NCBI GenBank assembly: GCA_041674385.1 | Contig: JBAYVU010000037.1 | Coordinates: 1-32,914 of the forward strand | Source of the DNA: JACRAR01 sp041674385 | GTDB taxonomy: Bacteria > Pseudomonadota > Gammaproteobacteria > Burkholderiales > Rhodocyclaceae | Reading direction: 5' to 3' | DNA: 32,914 nucleotides | Shown here: piece after piece, positions 8,514-15,971 of the stretch | Position numbering within the stretch: the stretch's first letter is position 1 | How the letters are laid out: each line of letters begins with the position of its first letter | Notes under the pieces: generated by a model | Told to the model about the DNA's origin: nothing | Databases searched by the model: none | Seen by the model: only the letters and a program-made list of their open reading frames with translations | Made by a program: the position numbers and the translations under genes

Positions 8514-9052
8514 TGGACAAGAAGCTCAAGGTGGCCACCACATCTCTGGCAGGCTGCTTCGGTTGCCATATGTCGTTCCTGGATATCGATGAGCGACTGC
8601 TTGACCTGATTCAGCTGATCGAGTTCGATCGCTCGCCACTGACCGATATCAAGCACTGCGGTGTCTGCGATCTTGGCCTCATCGAAGGCGGCCTGTGTAA
8701 CGCCGAGAACCTGCATGTGCTGCGGGAATTCCGGCAGAATTGCAAGATTCTCGTCGCGGTCGGGGCCTGCGCCATCAATGGCGGCCTGCCGGCGCAGCGC
8801 AACCACCTGGATCTGCGCGATGTCCTCGAAGAGGTCTACCAGACGGAAGCGGGGCTGACTCATGGCGGAATCCCCAACGATCCCGAACTGCCGCTGCCGT
8901 TCAACAAGGTGCATCCGATTCACGAGGTGGTCAAGATCGACTACTTCTTGCCCGGTTGCCCGCCCCCGGCGGACGCCATCTGGAAGTTTCTCACCGATCT
9001 CCTGGCCGGACGGACCCCTCGCCTGGGCCATGGCTTGCTCCACTATGACTGA
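8513..9052 (+). CDS. hoxY: NAD-reducing hydrogenase small subunit HoxY
   Basis: A 179-residue small subunit of the [NiFe] hydrogenase module, holding the proximal iron-sulfur cluster next to the active site. Ligand motifs are AGCFGCH near the N-terminus, a central VGACAINGG, and FLPGCPPPAD near the C-terminus. It has no twin-arginine signal and no large C-terminal cluster domain, as expected for the short cytoplasmic (group 3d) type. It partners HoxH, whose start is nine bases after the HoxY stop. Confidence 0.96.
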   Translation: MDKKLKVATTSLAGCFGCHMSFLDIDERLLDLIQLIEFDRSPLTDIKHCGVCDLGLIEGGLCNAENLHVLREFRQNCKILVAVGACAINGGLPAQRNHLDLRDVLEEVYQTEAGLTHGGIPNDPELPLPFNKVHPIHEVVKIDYFLPGCPPPADAIWKFLTDLLAGRTPRLGHGLLHYD

Positions 9053-9061
9053 GACAACATC

Positions 9062-10546
9062 ATGAGCTTCGAACTGGAAACCGCCGCCCATCCCGAGAAA
9101 TTGAAGCGCATCGCGATCGAGCCCGTCTCACGGGTGGAAGGCCACGGCAAGGTCACCATCCTGCTCGACGAGGACAACCAGGTGCATCAGGTGCGGCTCC
9201 ACATCGTCGAATTCCGCGGTTTTGAGAAATTCATCCAGGGCCGTCCCTATTGGGAAGTGCCGGTGATGGTGCAGCGTCTTTGCGGCATCTGCCCGGTGTC
9301 CCACCATCTCGCCGCATCCAAGGCGCTCGACATGGTGGTCGGCGCAAAACTTACCCCCACCGCCGAAAAACTGCGTCGCCTGATGCATGCCGGACAAATA
9401 TTGCAGTCGCATGCCCTGCACTTTTTCCATCTCTCCTCACCGGACCTGATGTTCGGTTTCGGTTCCGCTGTCGCGACACGCAACGTGGTCGGCGTCATCG
9501 CGGCTTATCCCGATGTGGCGAAAAAAGGCGTGCTGTTGAGAAAATACGGCCAGGAGATCATCCGCCACACCGCCGGCAAACGCGTGCATGGCACGGGTTC
9601 GGTGCCGGGTGGCGTAAATAAGTCCCTCGCCGTTGAGGAGCGCGACCTGCTGCTCAAGGACGCGTACCAGATGGTGGCCTGGAGTCGTGAGGCAGTCCAG
9701 CTCATCCGCGGACTGTTCGAGAAGAATCTCGCCGAATACAACGCCTTCGGCCGCTTCCCCTCCCACAGCATGAGCCTGGTGCGCGCCGACGGCGCCATGG
9801 ACCTGTACCACGGCGGACTACGCGCCCGTGATGCGGATGGCCAGCTGATCTTTGACCATTTCAACTATGAGCGCTACTGGGACGTCATCTCGGAAGACGT
9901 CAAACCCTGGTCCTACATGAAATTCCCTTTCATGAAAGCCCTGGGCCCGGAGCGGGGCTGGTACCGGGTCGGACCGCTGGCGCGGGTCGCCAACTGCGAC
10001 TTCATTCCGACCCCACTGGCCGACAAGGCACGTGAGGAATTCTTGGCCTACGATGGCGGAAGCGTGGCCGGCGCGACGCTCGGCTATCACTGGGCGCGCA
10101 TGATCGAAATGCTCCATGCCGCAGAGACCATCAAGGACCTGCTGCACGACGAAGACATTCTGGGTACCGACCTGATGGCGAAGGGCGAGCGCGCCCAACG
10201 CGGCGTAGGCGTCATCGAAGCGCCGCGCGGCACGCTGATACACCACTATCGCGTGAATGAAGACGATCAAGTCATTCGCGCCAACCTGATCGTCTCGACC
10301 ACACACAATAATCAGCCGATGAACGAAGCAATTCGCCAGGTGGCGAAACAATACCTCTCCGGAAATAAAATTAGCGAGGGTTTGCTCAACCACATCGAAG
10401 TCGCCATCCGCTGTTTTGACCCCTGTCTTTCCTGCGCCACCCATGCGCTCGGGCAAATGCCGCTGGAAGTCAGCCTGATCGACGCCGAAGGAAAACTCCT
10501 CGACCGGATGCTCAAAAACCAGCGCGGAGCCTGCTTGACCGAGTGA
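9062..10546 (+). CDS. hoxH: NAD-reducing hydrogenase large subunit HoxH
   Basis: A 494-residue catalytic subunit that binds the Ni-Fe(CN)2CO centre and splits H2 in the cytoplasm. The four metal-binding cysteines are visible: C74 and C77 in RLCGICPVSHH, and C455 and C458 in DPCLSCATH. A tail of 33 residues follows that last His and should be cut off by the protease HoxW during maturation. RVEGHGK near residue 24 is the other family signature. There is only weak ribosome-site sequence upstream, so translation probably depends on coupling to hoxY. The last codons overlap hoxW by four bases (GTGA). No hyp genes for metal-centre assembly are in the window, so they must lie elsewhere. Confidence 0.97.
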   Translation: MSFELETAAHPEKLKRIAIEPVSRVEGHGKVTILLDEDNQVHQVRLHIVEFRGFEKFIQGRPYWEVPVMVQRLCGICPVSHHLAASKALDMVVGAKLTPTAEKLRRLMHAGQILQSHALHFFHLSSPDLMFGFGSAVATRNVVGVIAAYPDVAKKGVLLRKYGQEIIRHTAGKRVHGTGSVPGGVNKSLAVEERDLLLKDAYQMVAWSREAVQLIRGLFEKNLAEYNAFGRFPSHSMSLVRADGAMDLYHGGLRARDADGQLIFDHFNYERYWDVISEDVKPWSYMKFPFMKALGPERGWYRVGPLARVANCDFIPTPLADKAREEFLAYDGGSVAGATLGYHWARMIEMLHAAETIKDLLHDEDILGTDLMAKGERAQRGVGVIEAPRGTLIHHYRVNEDDQVIRANLIVSTTHNNQPMNEAIRQVAKQYLSGNKISEGLLNHIEVAIRCFDPCLSCATHALGQMPLEVSLIDAEGKLLDRMLKNQRGACLTE

Positions 10547-11016
10547 AGCCGCCCATTCTCATATTCGCCTGGGGGAACCCTAGTCGCGGCGACGACGCGC
10601 TCGGACCGTTGTTTGTCGAGGGCATCGAAGCCATGAATCACCCCGCAGTCGAATGCCAGACCGACTTCCAGTTGCAGGTGGAGCACGCCCTCGACCTCCA
10701 CGGCCGGGAGCGCGTTCTGTTCGTCGACGCCAGCCTGACCGCAGCGGCGCCTTTCAGCTTCTCCCCCATCTTCCCCGATAAAGACGCGAGTTTCACCACC
10801 CACGCCATGACGCCCCAGGCGATCTTGCACACCTATACCCAATTGGAAAGCTGCCCTCCGCCACCATCCTGGCTACTGGCCATCCGCGGCGAAAGTTTTG
10901 AACTTGGAGAACCTGTCTGCCCGGCCGCCAAGCTGAATCTGGCGGCTGCCATAATCTGGGCCAGAAGCTGGCTGCCCGTCGTTGGGTTTGGCGAACTCGA
11001 CACTGGAACACCATAA
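10543..11016 (+). CDS. hoxW: Hydrogenase maturation endopeptidase HoxW
   Basis: A 157-residue protease of the HybD/HycI family that removes the HoxH C-terminal tail once nickel is inserted. It starts at a GTG overlapping the hoxH stop. The family core is seen as FAWGNPSRGDDALGP, with an acidic metal ligand in the GDD segment, FVDASL with the second Asp, and THAMTP with the His ligand. Placement directly after its substrate gene supports the assignment to HoxW rather than a protease for another hydrogenase. Its TAA stop is the exact edge of the MITE-like insertion: the last two A bases belong to the flanking direct repeat. Confidence 0.93.
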   Translation: MKPPILIFAWGNPSRGDDALGPLFVEGIEAMNHPAVECQTDFQLQVEHALDLHGRERVLFVDASLTAAAPFSFSPIFPDKDASFTTHAMTPQAILHTYTQLESCPPPPSWLLAIRGESFELGEPVCPAAKLNLAAAIIWARSWLPVVGFGELDTGTP

Positions 11017-11202
11017 CTGGAGTCAAGCGTATGCACACAAGTCGCATTTCCGCTCATATTCAAATGTGTACGCAACCAGGCCAAAACCAGACGCCGTCAT
11101 TCCGGCGCAAGCCGGAATCCAGTATTGACGCGCCTTTCTGGGTTCCGGCTTGCGCCGGAACGACGGGCTATTCGAGATGTGTGCATACGCTAGAACTGGA
11201 GT
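11015..11202. mobile_element. MITE-like element with 9-bp flanking direct repeats
   Basis: A 170-bp non-coding element (11024-11193) is bounded by the direct repeat AACTGGAGT at 11015-11023 and 11194-11202, which looks like a target-site duplication. The ends of the element are inverted repeats: an exact 14 bp, AGCGTATGCACACA at 11026-11039 and its complement at 11178-11191. Counting the outer bases, 15 of 16 positions match. Inside it are two further long inverted repeats. No transposase is encoded, so movement would need an enzyme from elsewhere. Removing the element and one repeat copy restores a short hoxW-to-kinase spacer. Confidence 0.72.
11095..11165. repeat. Paired REP-like inverted repeat (two hairpins)
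   Basis: Two 28-base arms, 11095-11122 and 11138-11165, are complementary at 26 of 28 positions around a 15-base spacer. Each arm can also fold on itself: TTCCGGC pairs with GCCGGAA around GCAA in the left arm and TTGC in the right. Sequences of this general form are dispersed repeats in many proteobacteria. Here it sits inside the MITE-like element just after hoxW, where the RNA hairpin could slow 3' decay or end transcription. Confidence 0.75.
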
Positions 11203-11281
11203 AGAGTGCTGGCAGAAATTTTTCCTATTTCCTTCCTGTTTCCTGTTAGCCGCTTAATTCTTGCTTCCCGCACGCCCTGCC

Positions 11282-12559
11282 ATGGTCTTCCGCTCAACAC
11301 TGATTGCTTTGGTTGTTGTCATCAACATCATCATGACAGTAATCGTCTATCTGAGCGGTGGGAGAAACGAGATCATACTGGCCGCCATCGCTTTCGCTCT
11401 AACGACCGGGGCGGGACTATGGTTCCTGCTTCATACCTTCAAAGAACTGGTCAGCAAAGAGGCCTTTTCGCGTACTGTGTTCGAGGCATCGCCTGTCGCA
11501 TTATTCCTGACCGACGAACAGGGAAACGTGACGCACATCAATTCGGCATTCACGCTCAGTTTCGGTTACAAGCTCGAAGACATCCCCACGTTCGAAGAAT
11601 TGAAGCGCAAAGTTTTCCCAGACCCAAATTATCGGCAATGGGTATCGGCGACCAACCACTGCCATGTGCAGGCAGCCCAAGGTCATCATTCGAAATTTGA
11701 GCCTTACGAGGCCAACATCACCTGCAAGGATGGGCAGGTACGCACAGTGCTGGTGGAGGTAAAGCCTTTCAGCGCGCCGTTCGATGGCACCCACATGATG
11801 CTCCTTTATGACATCACCGGGCGCAAGGCACAGCAGGATCTGCTGGAGCTACAGGTGCTCGAACGCACCACGCAACTTCGCTGCATGTCCATCGAACTGG
11901 CCACAACCGAGGAGCGGGAGCGGCAAGCGATTGCCCGCGACCTGCACGACGGGCTGTGCCAGACACTCGCGATTGCCAAGCTCCAGCTCTCGGCGCTGGG
12001 ACCGGCATACCAAGGCAGTTCCGGAGGTGGCGAGGATAGCGAATTGAAGCAGAAAATATCGGCTGTCGATACCCGCATCACCGAAGCCGACAGGGCGGCC
12101 CGCTCTCTCTCGGTGCAATTGAGTCCGCCGGTACTTCATGAACTCGGACTGGTGCCTGCGCTGGAATGGCTGGCCGAGGACATGCGGCGCTCCTATGGCT
12201 TGCGCGTCAAGGTGCACCATGAAGGCGTGCGCATTGATTTGAGCAAAGGAATGTTCTATTTGCTGTTCCGGGTCGCGCGCGAACTATTGATCAACGTGGC
12301 GAAGCACGCCCAGCTAAATGATGCCGATGCGGCAGAAGTCGCTGCGAGAATCGTGGAAAACCACTTGGTACTCAGTGTAACGGACTCCGGTGTCGGCTTC
12401 AGCGAGAACAGTAAATCGAAACCCACGCTGAAAGGCGGATTCGGTCTGTTCAGCGTCCGCGAACGCATCATGATTCTGGGTGGCGACGTGCAGATCGACA
12501 GCAGGCCGGGCGACGGTACCATCGTAGTGCTGACGGTTCCCTTGGCAACGGAGCAGTAA
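11282..12559 (+). CDS. NarX-type membrane sensor kinase with PAS domain
   Basis: A 425-residue histidine kinase. The ATG is preferred to a TTG 21 bases upstream because it directly precedes the first membrane segment (about residues 5-24). A second segment covers about 31-50, leaving almost no periplasmic part. A PAS domain spans about 62-180 (ASPVALFLTDEQGNVTHIN; ends YDITGRKAQQ). It is followed by a HisKA_3 dimerisation domain with RQAIARDLHDGLCQTL (H222) and an ATPase domain with ELLINVAKHA, VTDSGVGF and GGFGLFSVRERI. Such kinases normally phosphorylate LuxR-type regulators, but none is adjacent. It lies behind hox and the MITE-like element; the link to hydrogenase regulation is only positional. 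Confidence 0.9.
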   Translation: MVFRSTLIALVVVINIIMTVIVYLSGGRNEIILAAIAFALTTGAGLWFLLHTFKELVSKEAFSRTVFEASPVALFLTDEQGNVTHINSAFTLSFGYKLEDIPTFEELKRKVFPDPNYRQWVSATNHCHVQAAQGHHSKFEPYEANITCKDGQVRTVLVEVKPFSAPFDGTHMMLLYDITGRKAQQDLLELQVLERTTQLRCMSIELATTEERERQAIARDLHDGLCQTLAIAKLQLSALGPAYQGSSGGGEDSELKQKISAVDTRITEADRAARSLSVQLSPPVLHELGLVPALEWLAEDMRRSYGLRVKVHHEGVRIDLSKGMFYLLFRVARELLINVAKHAQLNDADAAEVAARIVENHLVLSVTDSGVGFSENSKSKPTLKGGFGLFSVRERIMILGGDVQIDSRPGDGTIVVLTVPLATEQ

Positions 12560-12646
12560 GAACGAGTAAGACCGGCATTCTCCCGCGCAGGCTTACTTTC
12601 GAAATCGCCGAGCCAAAGCTGCCTGCGACACCATGCCCCCGGAAAA

Positions 12647-14848
12647 TCACGTCGTCGATTCTCCTCCATTCGTTGCCGGCGAAGGTGCCGAGGCGCAAGA
12701 GCGCGACGGGATGGCACGCCTGGCGATGTTTGCGGCGGTGCTGTCGTTTTTACGATTGCGCTGGAAGATATCGGCGATAGGTTTCGGGGGATCGATCAAG
12801 TAGCCTTGCACATAATCGACACCAATTTCCCCAAGCCTTTTCAGAACGACCTCGCTTTCCACGAATTCCGCAATGGTTTTCAACTCCATGGCCTGCCCTA
12901 TTTTATTGATCGCTTCCACCATGGCGAAATAAACCGGATCTGTTGCCATATCCCTGACGAAAGCGCCGTCGATTTTCAGGTAGTCGACCGGCAGATTTTT
13001 CAGGCAAGAAAAAGAGGAAAGCCCGCTCCCGAAATCATCCAATGAAAAGAGACATCCAGTTTTCTTCAGTGCTTTCATCAAGGCGATAGCGTTGCCCAGA
13101 TGAGCGATTGCCACGGTCTCGGCAATTTCAAAGCAGATCGTTTCCGGCCTTACGCCATACAGCGTGAACTGTTCCTGAACGAATTCCGGAAAATGTTCGT
13201 CGCAAAGCGATGAGGCCGACAAATTGATGGTGAAAATAATCCGCGAACTGGTACTGCAATTGTCGGCGGATTGATGACAGAGCTTGAAAGCATTGCCGAT
13301 CACCCAGCGGTCGATGCTGGGCATGAGGGAATAACGTTCCGCCGCGGGAATAAAAGTCATTGGCATGATTATGTTGCCGTTTTCATCCAGCATGCGCAAC
13401 AAGAATTCAAAGTGCGCTTCGCTGTTTCGTGCCGGATCAATCGGTGAAATTTTCTGGTAGTGGAGAAGGAAGCGGTCTTTCTCCAGCGCATGGGCGATGC
13501 GCGTTACCCATTGCAGCTCTTCCGAACGCCGCACCAACTCAATGTCTTCCCGATGGAAAACCTGAACCCGGTTACGCCCGTTGTCCTTCGCGGCGCAACA
13601 CGCCGACTCCGCAGCAGAAAGCAGTTCAGTCACGCTGACGGTTTCCGGATCGACCGATACCAGACCGATACTGGCACCCACCATAAAAACCTGGTCTTCC
13701 CATATAAAGCGAAAACTCCGGACTGTCTGGCATAACGCTTCCGCAACTTCTTGCGCTTTCTCCAGCGGGCAGTTTTCCAGTAGCACGCCAAATTCGTCCC
13801 CATCCAGTCGCGCCAGCACGTCCGGGGCGGACAAAGCGTTCTGCATAAGGAGTGTCAAGCGGCGCAGCAATTCATCACCCGCTTGATGTCCACAGGCATC
13901 GTTAATCATCCGGAAGTGGTCAAGGTCCACGTAGCACAGCCCATGCGCTTGAGCATTCCTCTTGGCACCAGCCAAGGCATGGCCCAGGCGAACCTCAAAC
14001 TCGCGTCGATTGGGTAAGCCGGTGAGCGTATCGTGGCAGCTTTGGTAAGCCAGTTTGGCAGTGGCTTCCTGAATCTTTGCCAGCAAGTCGCCCTGGGACA
14101 GCTTGATGGTGGCAGCCATGGCGTTGAAGCCCTGCTCCAGGGTGGCCATCTCTCCGCGGGAATGCGTCTCGACAGCGACATCCAAATTGCCCCGGCCGAG
14201 CTTGTCCACCGCATCGGCCAGGCTGGTGATGGGATGGATCACTTGCCGGCTCAGCCGCAGTGCCAGCAAGGCACTCCCAACCAAGCCCAGCAAGGTGATC
14301 AGCAAGCTGTTCAGCAGCAGCTGGTTCCTGCGCGCGATGGTCTGGGTGCGGCCAAGCTCAACATTGACGCGCCCCAGCAAGCGGCGATCAGCGCCGATGG
14401 CCTTCTCGGTCGTGGGGGCAGCACTCAGTGAGAAATCGTCGAGGATGACTTCGCTCTGGTAGATCGGTGCGCTGAAAATCAGGGACTCTTCGCCCTCAAC
14501 GATATCTCCGGCGGAACTTGAAATAGCGCTCTCCTGTATAGCGCTGAGTGGATGACCGCTGGTTGCCAAAATATTGTTTCGCGTATCGAGGATGCTCACG
14601 CCCTTGACGTCGGCTTCCTGCCTGGCTGCATTGACCAGCCCCTGAAGAACCTCACGGTTGCCAGAAAACACCCCGTATTCGCTGGCAGGCGCGAGCTGCC
14701 GGGCAATCGCCAGGCCCCGCTCGTGCAGGGACTGGTTCAGGTCCACGATGCGGCTGTTGGTAAAATAGATGGCCAGCAATAACGCCACTATCACCAACGG
14801 TGCCAAGGCGAGGAACAATACGCGTTCCCTGATTCCCCCGTTCATCAT
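12647..14848 (-). CDS. Membrane GGDEF-EAL cyclic di-GMP protein
   Basis: A 733-residue protein that could make and/or break cyclic di-GMP. Order: membrane segment near residues 8-26, periplasmic domain to about 175, second membrane segment about 180-198, HAMP, GGDEF domain (signature DGDEF in ARLDGDEFG), EAL domain. The EAL part keeps EFLLRM (E of the EAL motif), NLSASS, EIAET, DDFGSG, KIDG and QGY, so phosphodiesterase activity looks likely. The inhibitory RxxD site ahead of DGDEF reads SAPD, so the Arg is missing. The start overlaps the stop of the upstream binding-protein gene by four bases, indicating tight coupling. The last 30 residues are low complexity. Activity of the cyclase half is uncertain. 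Confidence 0.93.
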   Translation of the reverse strand: MMNGGIRERVLFLALAPLVIVALLLAIYFTNSRIVDLNQSLHERGLAIARQLAPASEYGVFSGNREVLQGLVNAARQEADVKGVSILDTRNNILATSGHPLSAIQESAISSSAGDIVEGEESLIFSAPIYQSEVILDDFSLSAAPTTEKAIGADRRLLGRVNVELGRTQTIARRNQLLLNSLLITLLGLVGSALLALRLSRQVIHPITSLADAVDKLGRGNLDVAVETHSRGEMATLEQGFNAMAATIKLSQGDLLAKIQEATAKLAYQSCHDTLTGLPNRREFEVRLGHALAGAKRNAQAHGLCYVDLDHFRMINDACGHQAGDELLRRLTLLMQNALSAPDVLARLDGDEFGVLLENCPLEKAQEVAEALCQTVRSFRFIWEDQVFMVGASIGLVSVDPETVSVTELLSAAESACCAAKDNGRNRVQVFHREDIELVRRSEELQWVTRIAHALEKDRFLLHYQKISPIDPARNSEAHFEFLLRMLDENGNIIMPMTFIPAAERYSLMPSIDRWVIGNAFKLCHQSADNCSTSSRIIFTINLSASSLCDEHFPEFVQEQFTLYGVRPETICFEIAETVAIAHLGNAIALMKALKKTGCLFSLDDFGSGLSSFSCLKNLPVDYLKIDGAFVRDMATDPVYFAMVEAINKIGQAMELKTIAEFVESEVVLKRLGEIGVDYVQGYLIDPPKPIADIFQRNRKNDSTAANIARRAIPSRSCASAPSPATNGGESTT

Positions 14849-15810
14849 CGCTCTTGCTCCATCGCACGCTTCAGTTTTTCGGCAAGCACTGTCTCGGTTT
14901 CCATCGCTATCCCCAGCGAATGCGCCACCTGGGTGTTGACGCTCACCGTGAAATATTTCGGGTACTGGGCTGCCGGCATAAGCCCCGGTTTTGACGACAG
15001 CATGCTCACCACCATTTCGCCTGCCTGTTGGCCAATCTGTACCGGTTTTGAATACACAGCCATGAGCGCTCCGGCCTTGACGTAAGCCTGCGAATAGCCG
15101 ATGACCGGGGCCTGGTAATGGTAGGAGCTCAAGAGGACGCTGTAGGCGTTGTTCTTGTTGAAAACCATGGAGTCGGGCAGTGCCAGTAAAGCATCGGCTG
15201 TCTCCAGGACGCGTTGCAATGCGGGCATGAGTTCATGCTCGCTGTTGATTGCCTCAGCGACGAGTTGAATCTTTTGTTCGCGTGCCTCGGTTTGCAGCAG
15301 CTTGAGACTCTCCAGGCTTTCAGCACCGAGAATGAGACCAAGCCTATTCCGTCCCGGCAACCCGGCCCGGAACAAAGCCAGGTACCGTGCAATCGGCTGA
15401 TCGAGATATATTGCAGAAAATCCGCGGGCTGCTTGCCTGTGCTGGCTCAACAGCTTGTCGAAACCTTGTTTGGGCACCAGCGTGGCGAGCACCGGCGCAG
15501 TTGAGGATGAAACGGCCAGCATCTGCGTGGCCCGGACGCCGACCGTGACGATCAGATCGGCTTCCTTCAGCAAAGACTGGTCTGTTTGTAGCCCCGCGCT
15601 TTGGAGCGTCAGCAAAGGGATGCGACGCGTGTGGGGAGACTGCTGAAGTACTCTGCGTATGGCCTCGGCAGTTTCCTGATAAGGTTGAGAATCCTCGCTG
15701 AGCAAAACCACCACGCCCTCGCCTGCGGCCGGCATGGCCAGCATCAACGAGAACAAGACAAGCCACGCCCCCAGTAGACGGCGCAGCGTCATTTGCAGCC
15801 TGAGATCCAT
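14845..15810 (-). CDS. Exported ABC-type substrate-binding protein coupled to GGDEF-EAL gene
   Basis: A 321-residue binding protein of the ABC_sub_bind type (relatives include TrpX-like proteins). A signal peptide is seen at about residues 10-30 (RLLGAWLVLFSLMLAMPAAG). The mature part has VVVLLSEDSQPYQETAEAIR, DLIVTVGVRATQ, and the family-typical LLALPDSMVFNKNNAYSVLL and GEMVVSMLSSKPG segments. No transporter permease or ATPase gene lies near; instead its stop overlaps the start of the membrane GGDEF-EAL gene. It probably delivers a small-molecule signal to the periplasmic domain of that enzyme. The ligand is unknown. The IS701-like element lies 94 bp upstream and may have changed its promoter region. 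Confidence 0.85.
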   Translation of the reverse strand: MDLRLQMTLRRLLGAWLVLFSLMLAMPAAGEGVVVLLSEDSQPYQETAEAIRRVLQQSPHTRRIPLLTLQSAGLQTDQSLLKEADLIVTVGVRATQMLAVSSSTAPVLATLVPKQGFDKLLSQHRQAARGFSAIYLDQPIARYLALFRAGLPGRNRLGLILGAESLESLKLLQTEAREQKIQLVAEAINSEHELMPALQRVLETADALLALPDSMVFNKNNAYSVLLSSYHYQAPVIGYSQAYVKAGALMAVYSKPVQIGQQAGEMVVSMLSSKPGLMPAAQYPKYFTVSVNTQVAHSLGIAMETETVLAEKLKRAMEQER

Positions 15811-15878
15811 CTATCCCGTTCGTACATGTCGTTAAGTCCCTACGCAAAAACGCAGTTGGCGTAAGATAGAATCATCGA

Positions 15879-15904
15879 TGGACGATCTGGCGTAAGCTTC
15901 CTAT
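15879..15904 (+). promoter_or_regulatory. Left half of an IS-split sigma70-like promoter
   Basis: TGGACG (15879-15884) lies 17 bases before the T at 15902. Joining the sequence before the IS to the sequence after it (one CTAT copy) gives TGGACG-N17-TATAAA, a good sigma70 match pointing toward ompR. In the present arrangement the -35-like hexamer is about 1.47 kb from its -10 partner. This is inferred from sequence alone. Confidence 0.4.
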
Positions 15905-15917
15905 TTTGACTGTGTCA
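15905..15917 (+). repeat. IS left terminal inverted repeat
   Basis: TTTGACTGTGTCA, a perfect inverse match to the right end of the IS. Confidence 0.93.
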
Positions 15918-15971
15918 ATAAATCTGCCAATCTGCCGATAAAGAGATATCTTTGTTCGACAGGAGACGGCG

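Noticed and set aside
12560..12646. Terminator between the NarX-type kinase and the GGDEF-EAL gene
   Set aside because: Only a bulged GTAAG/CTTAC pairing with a long loop and no T-run was found; too weak to list.
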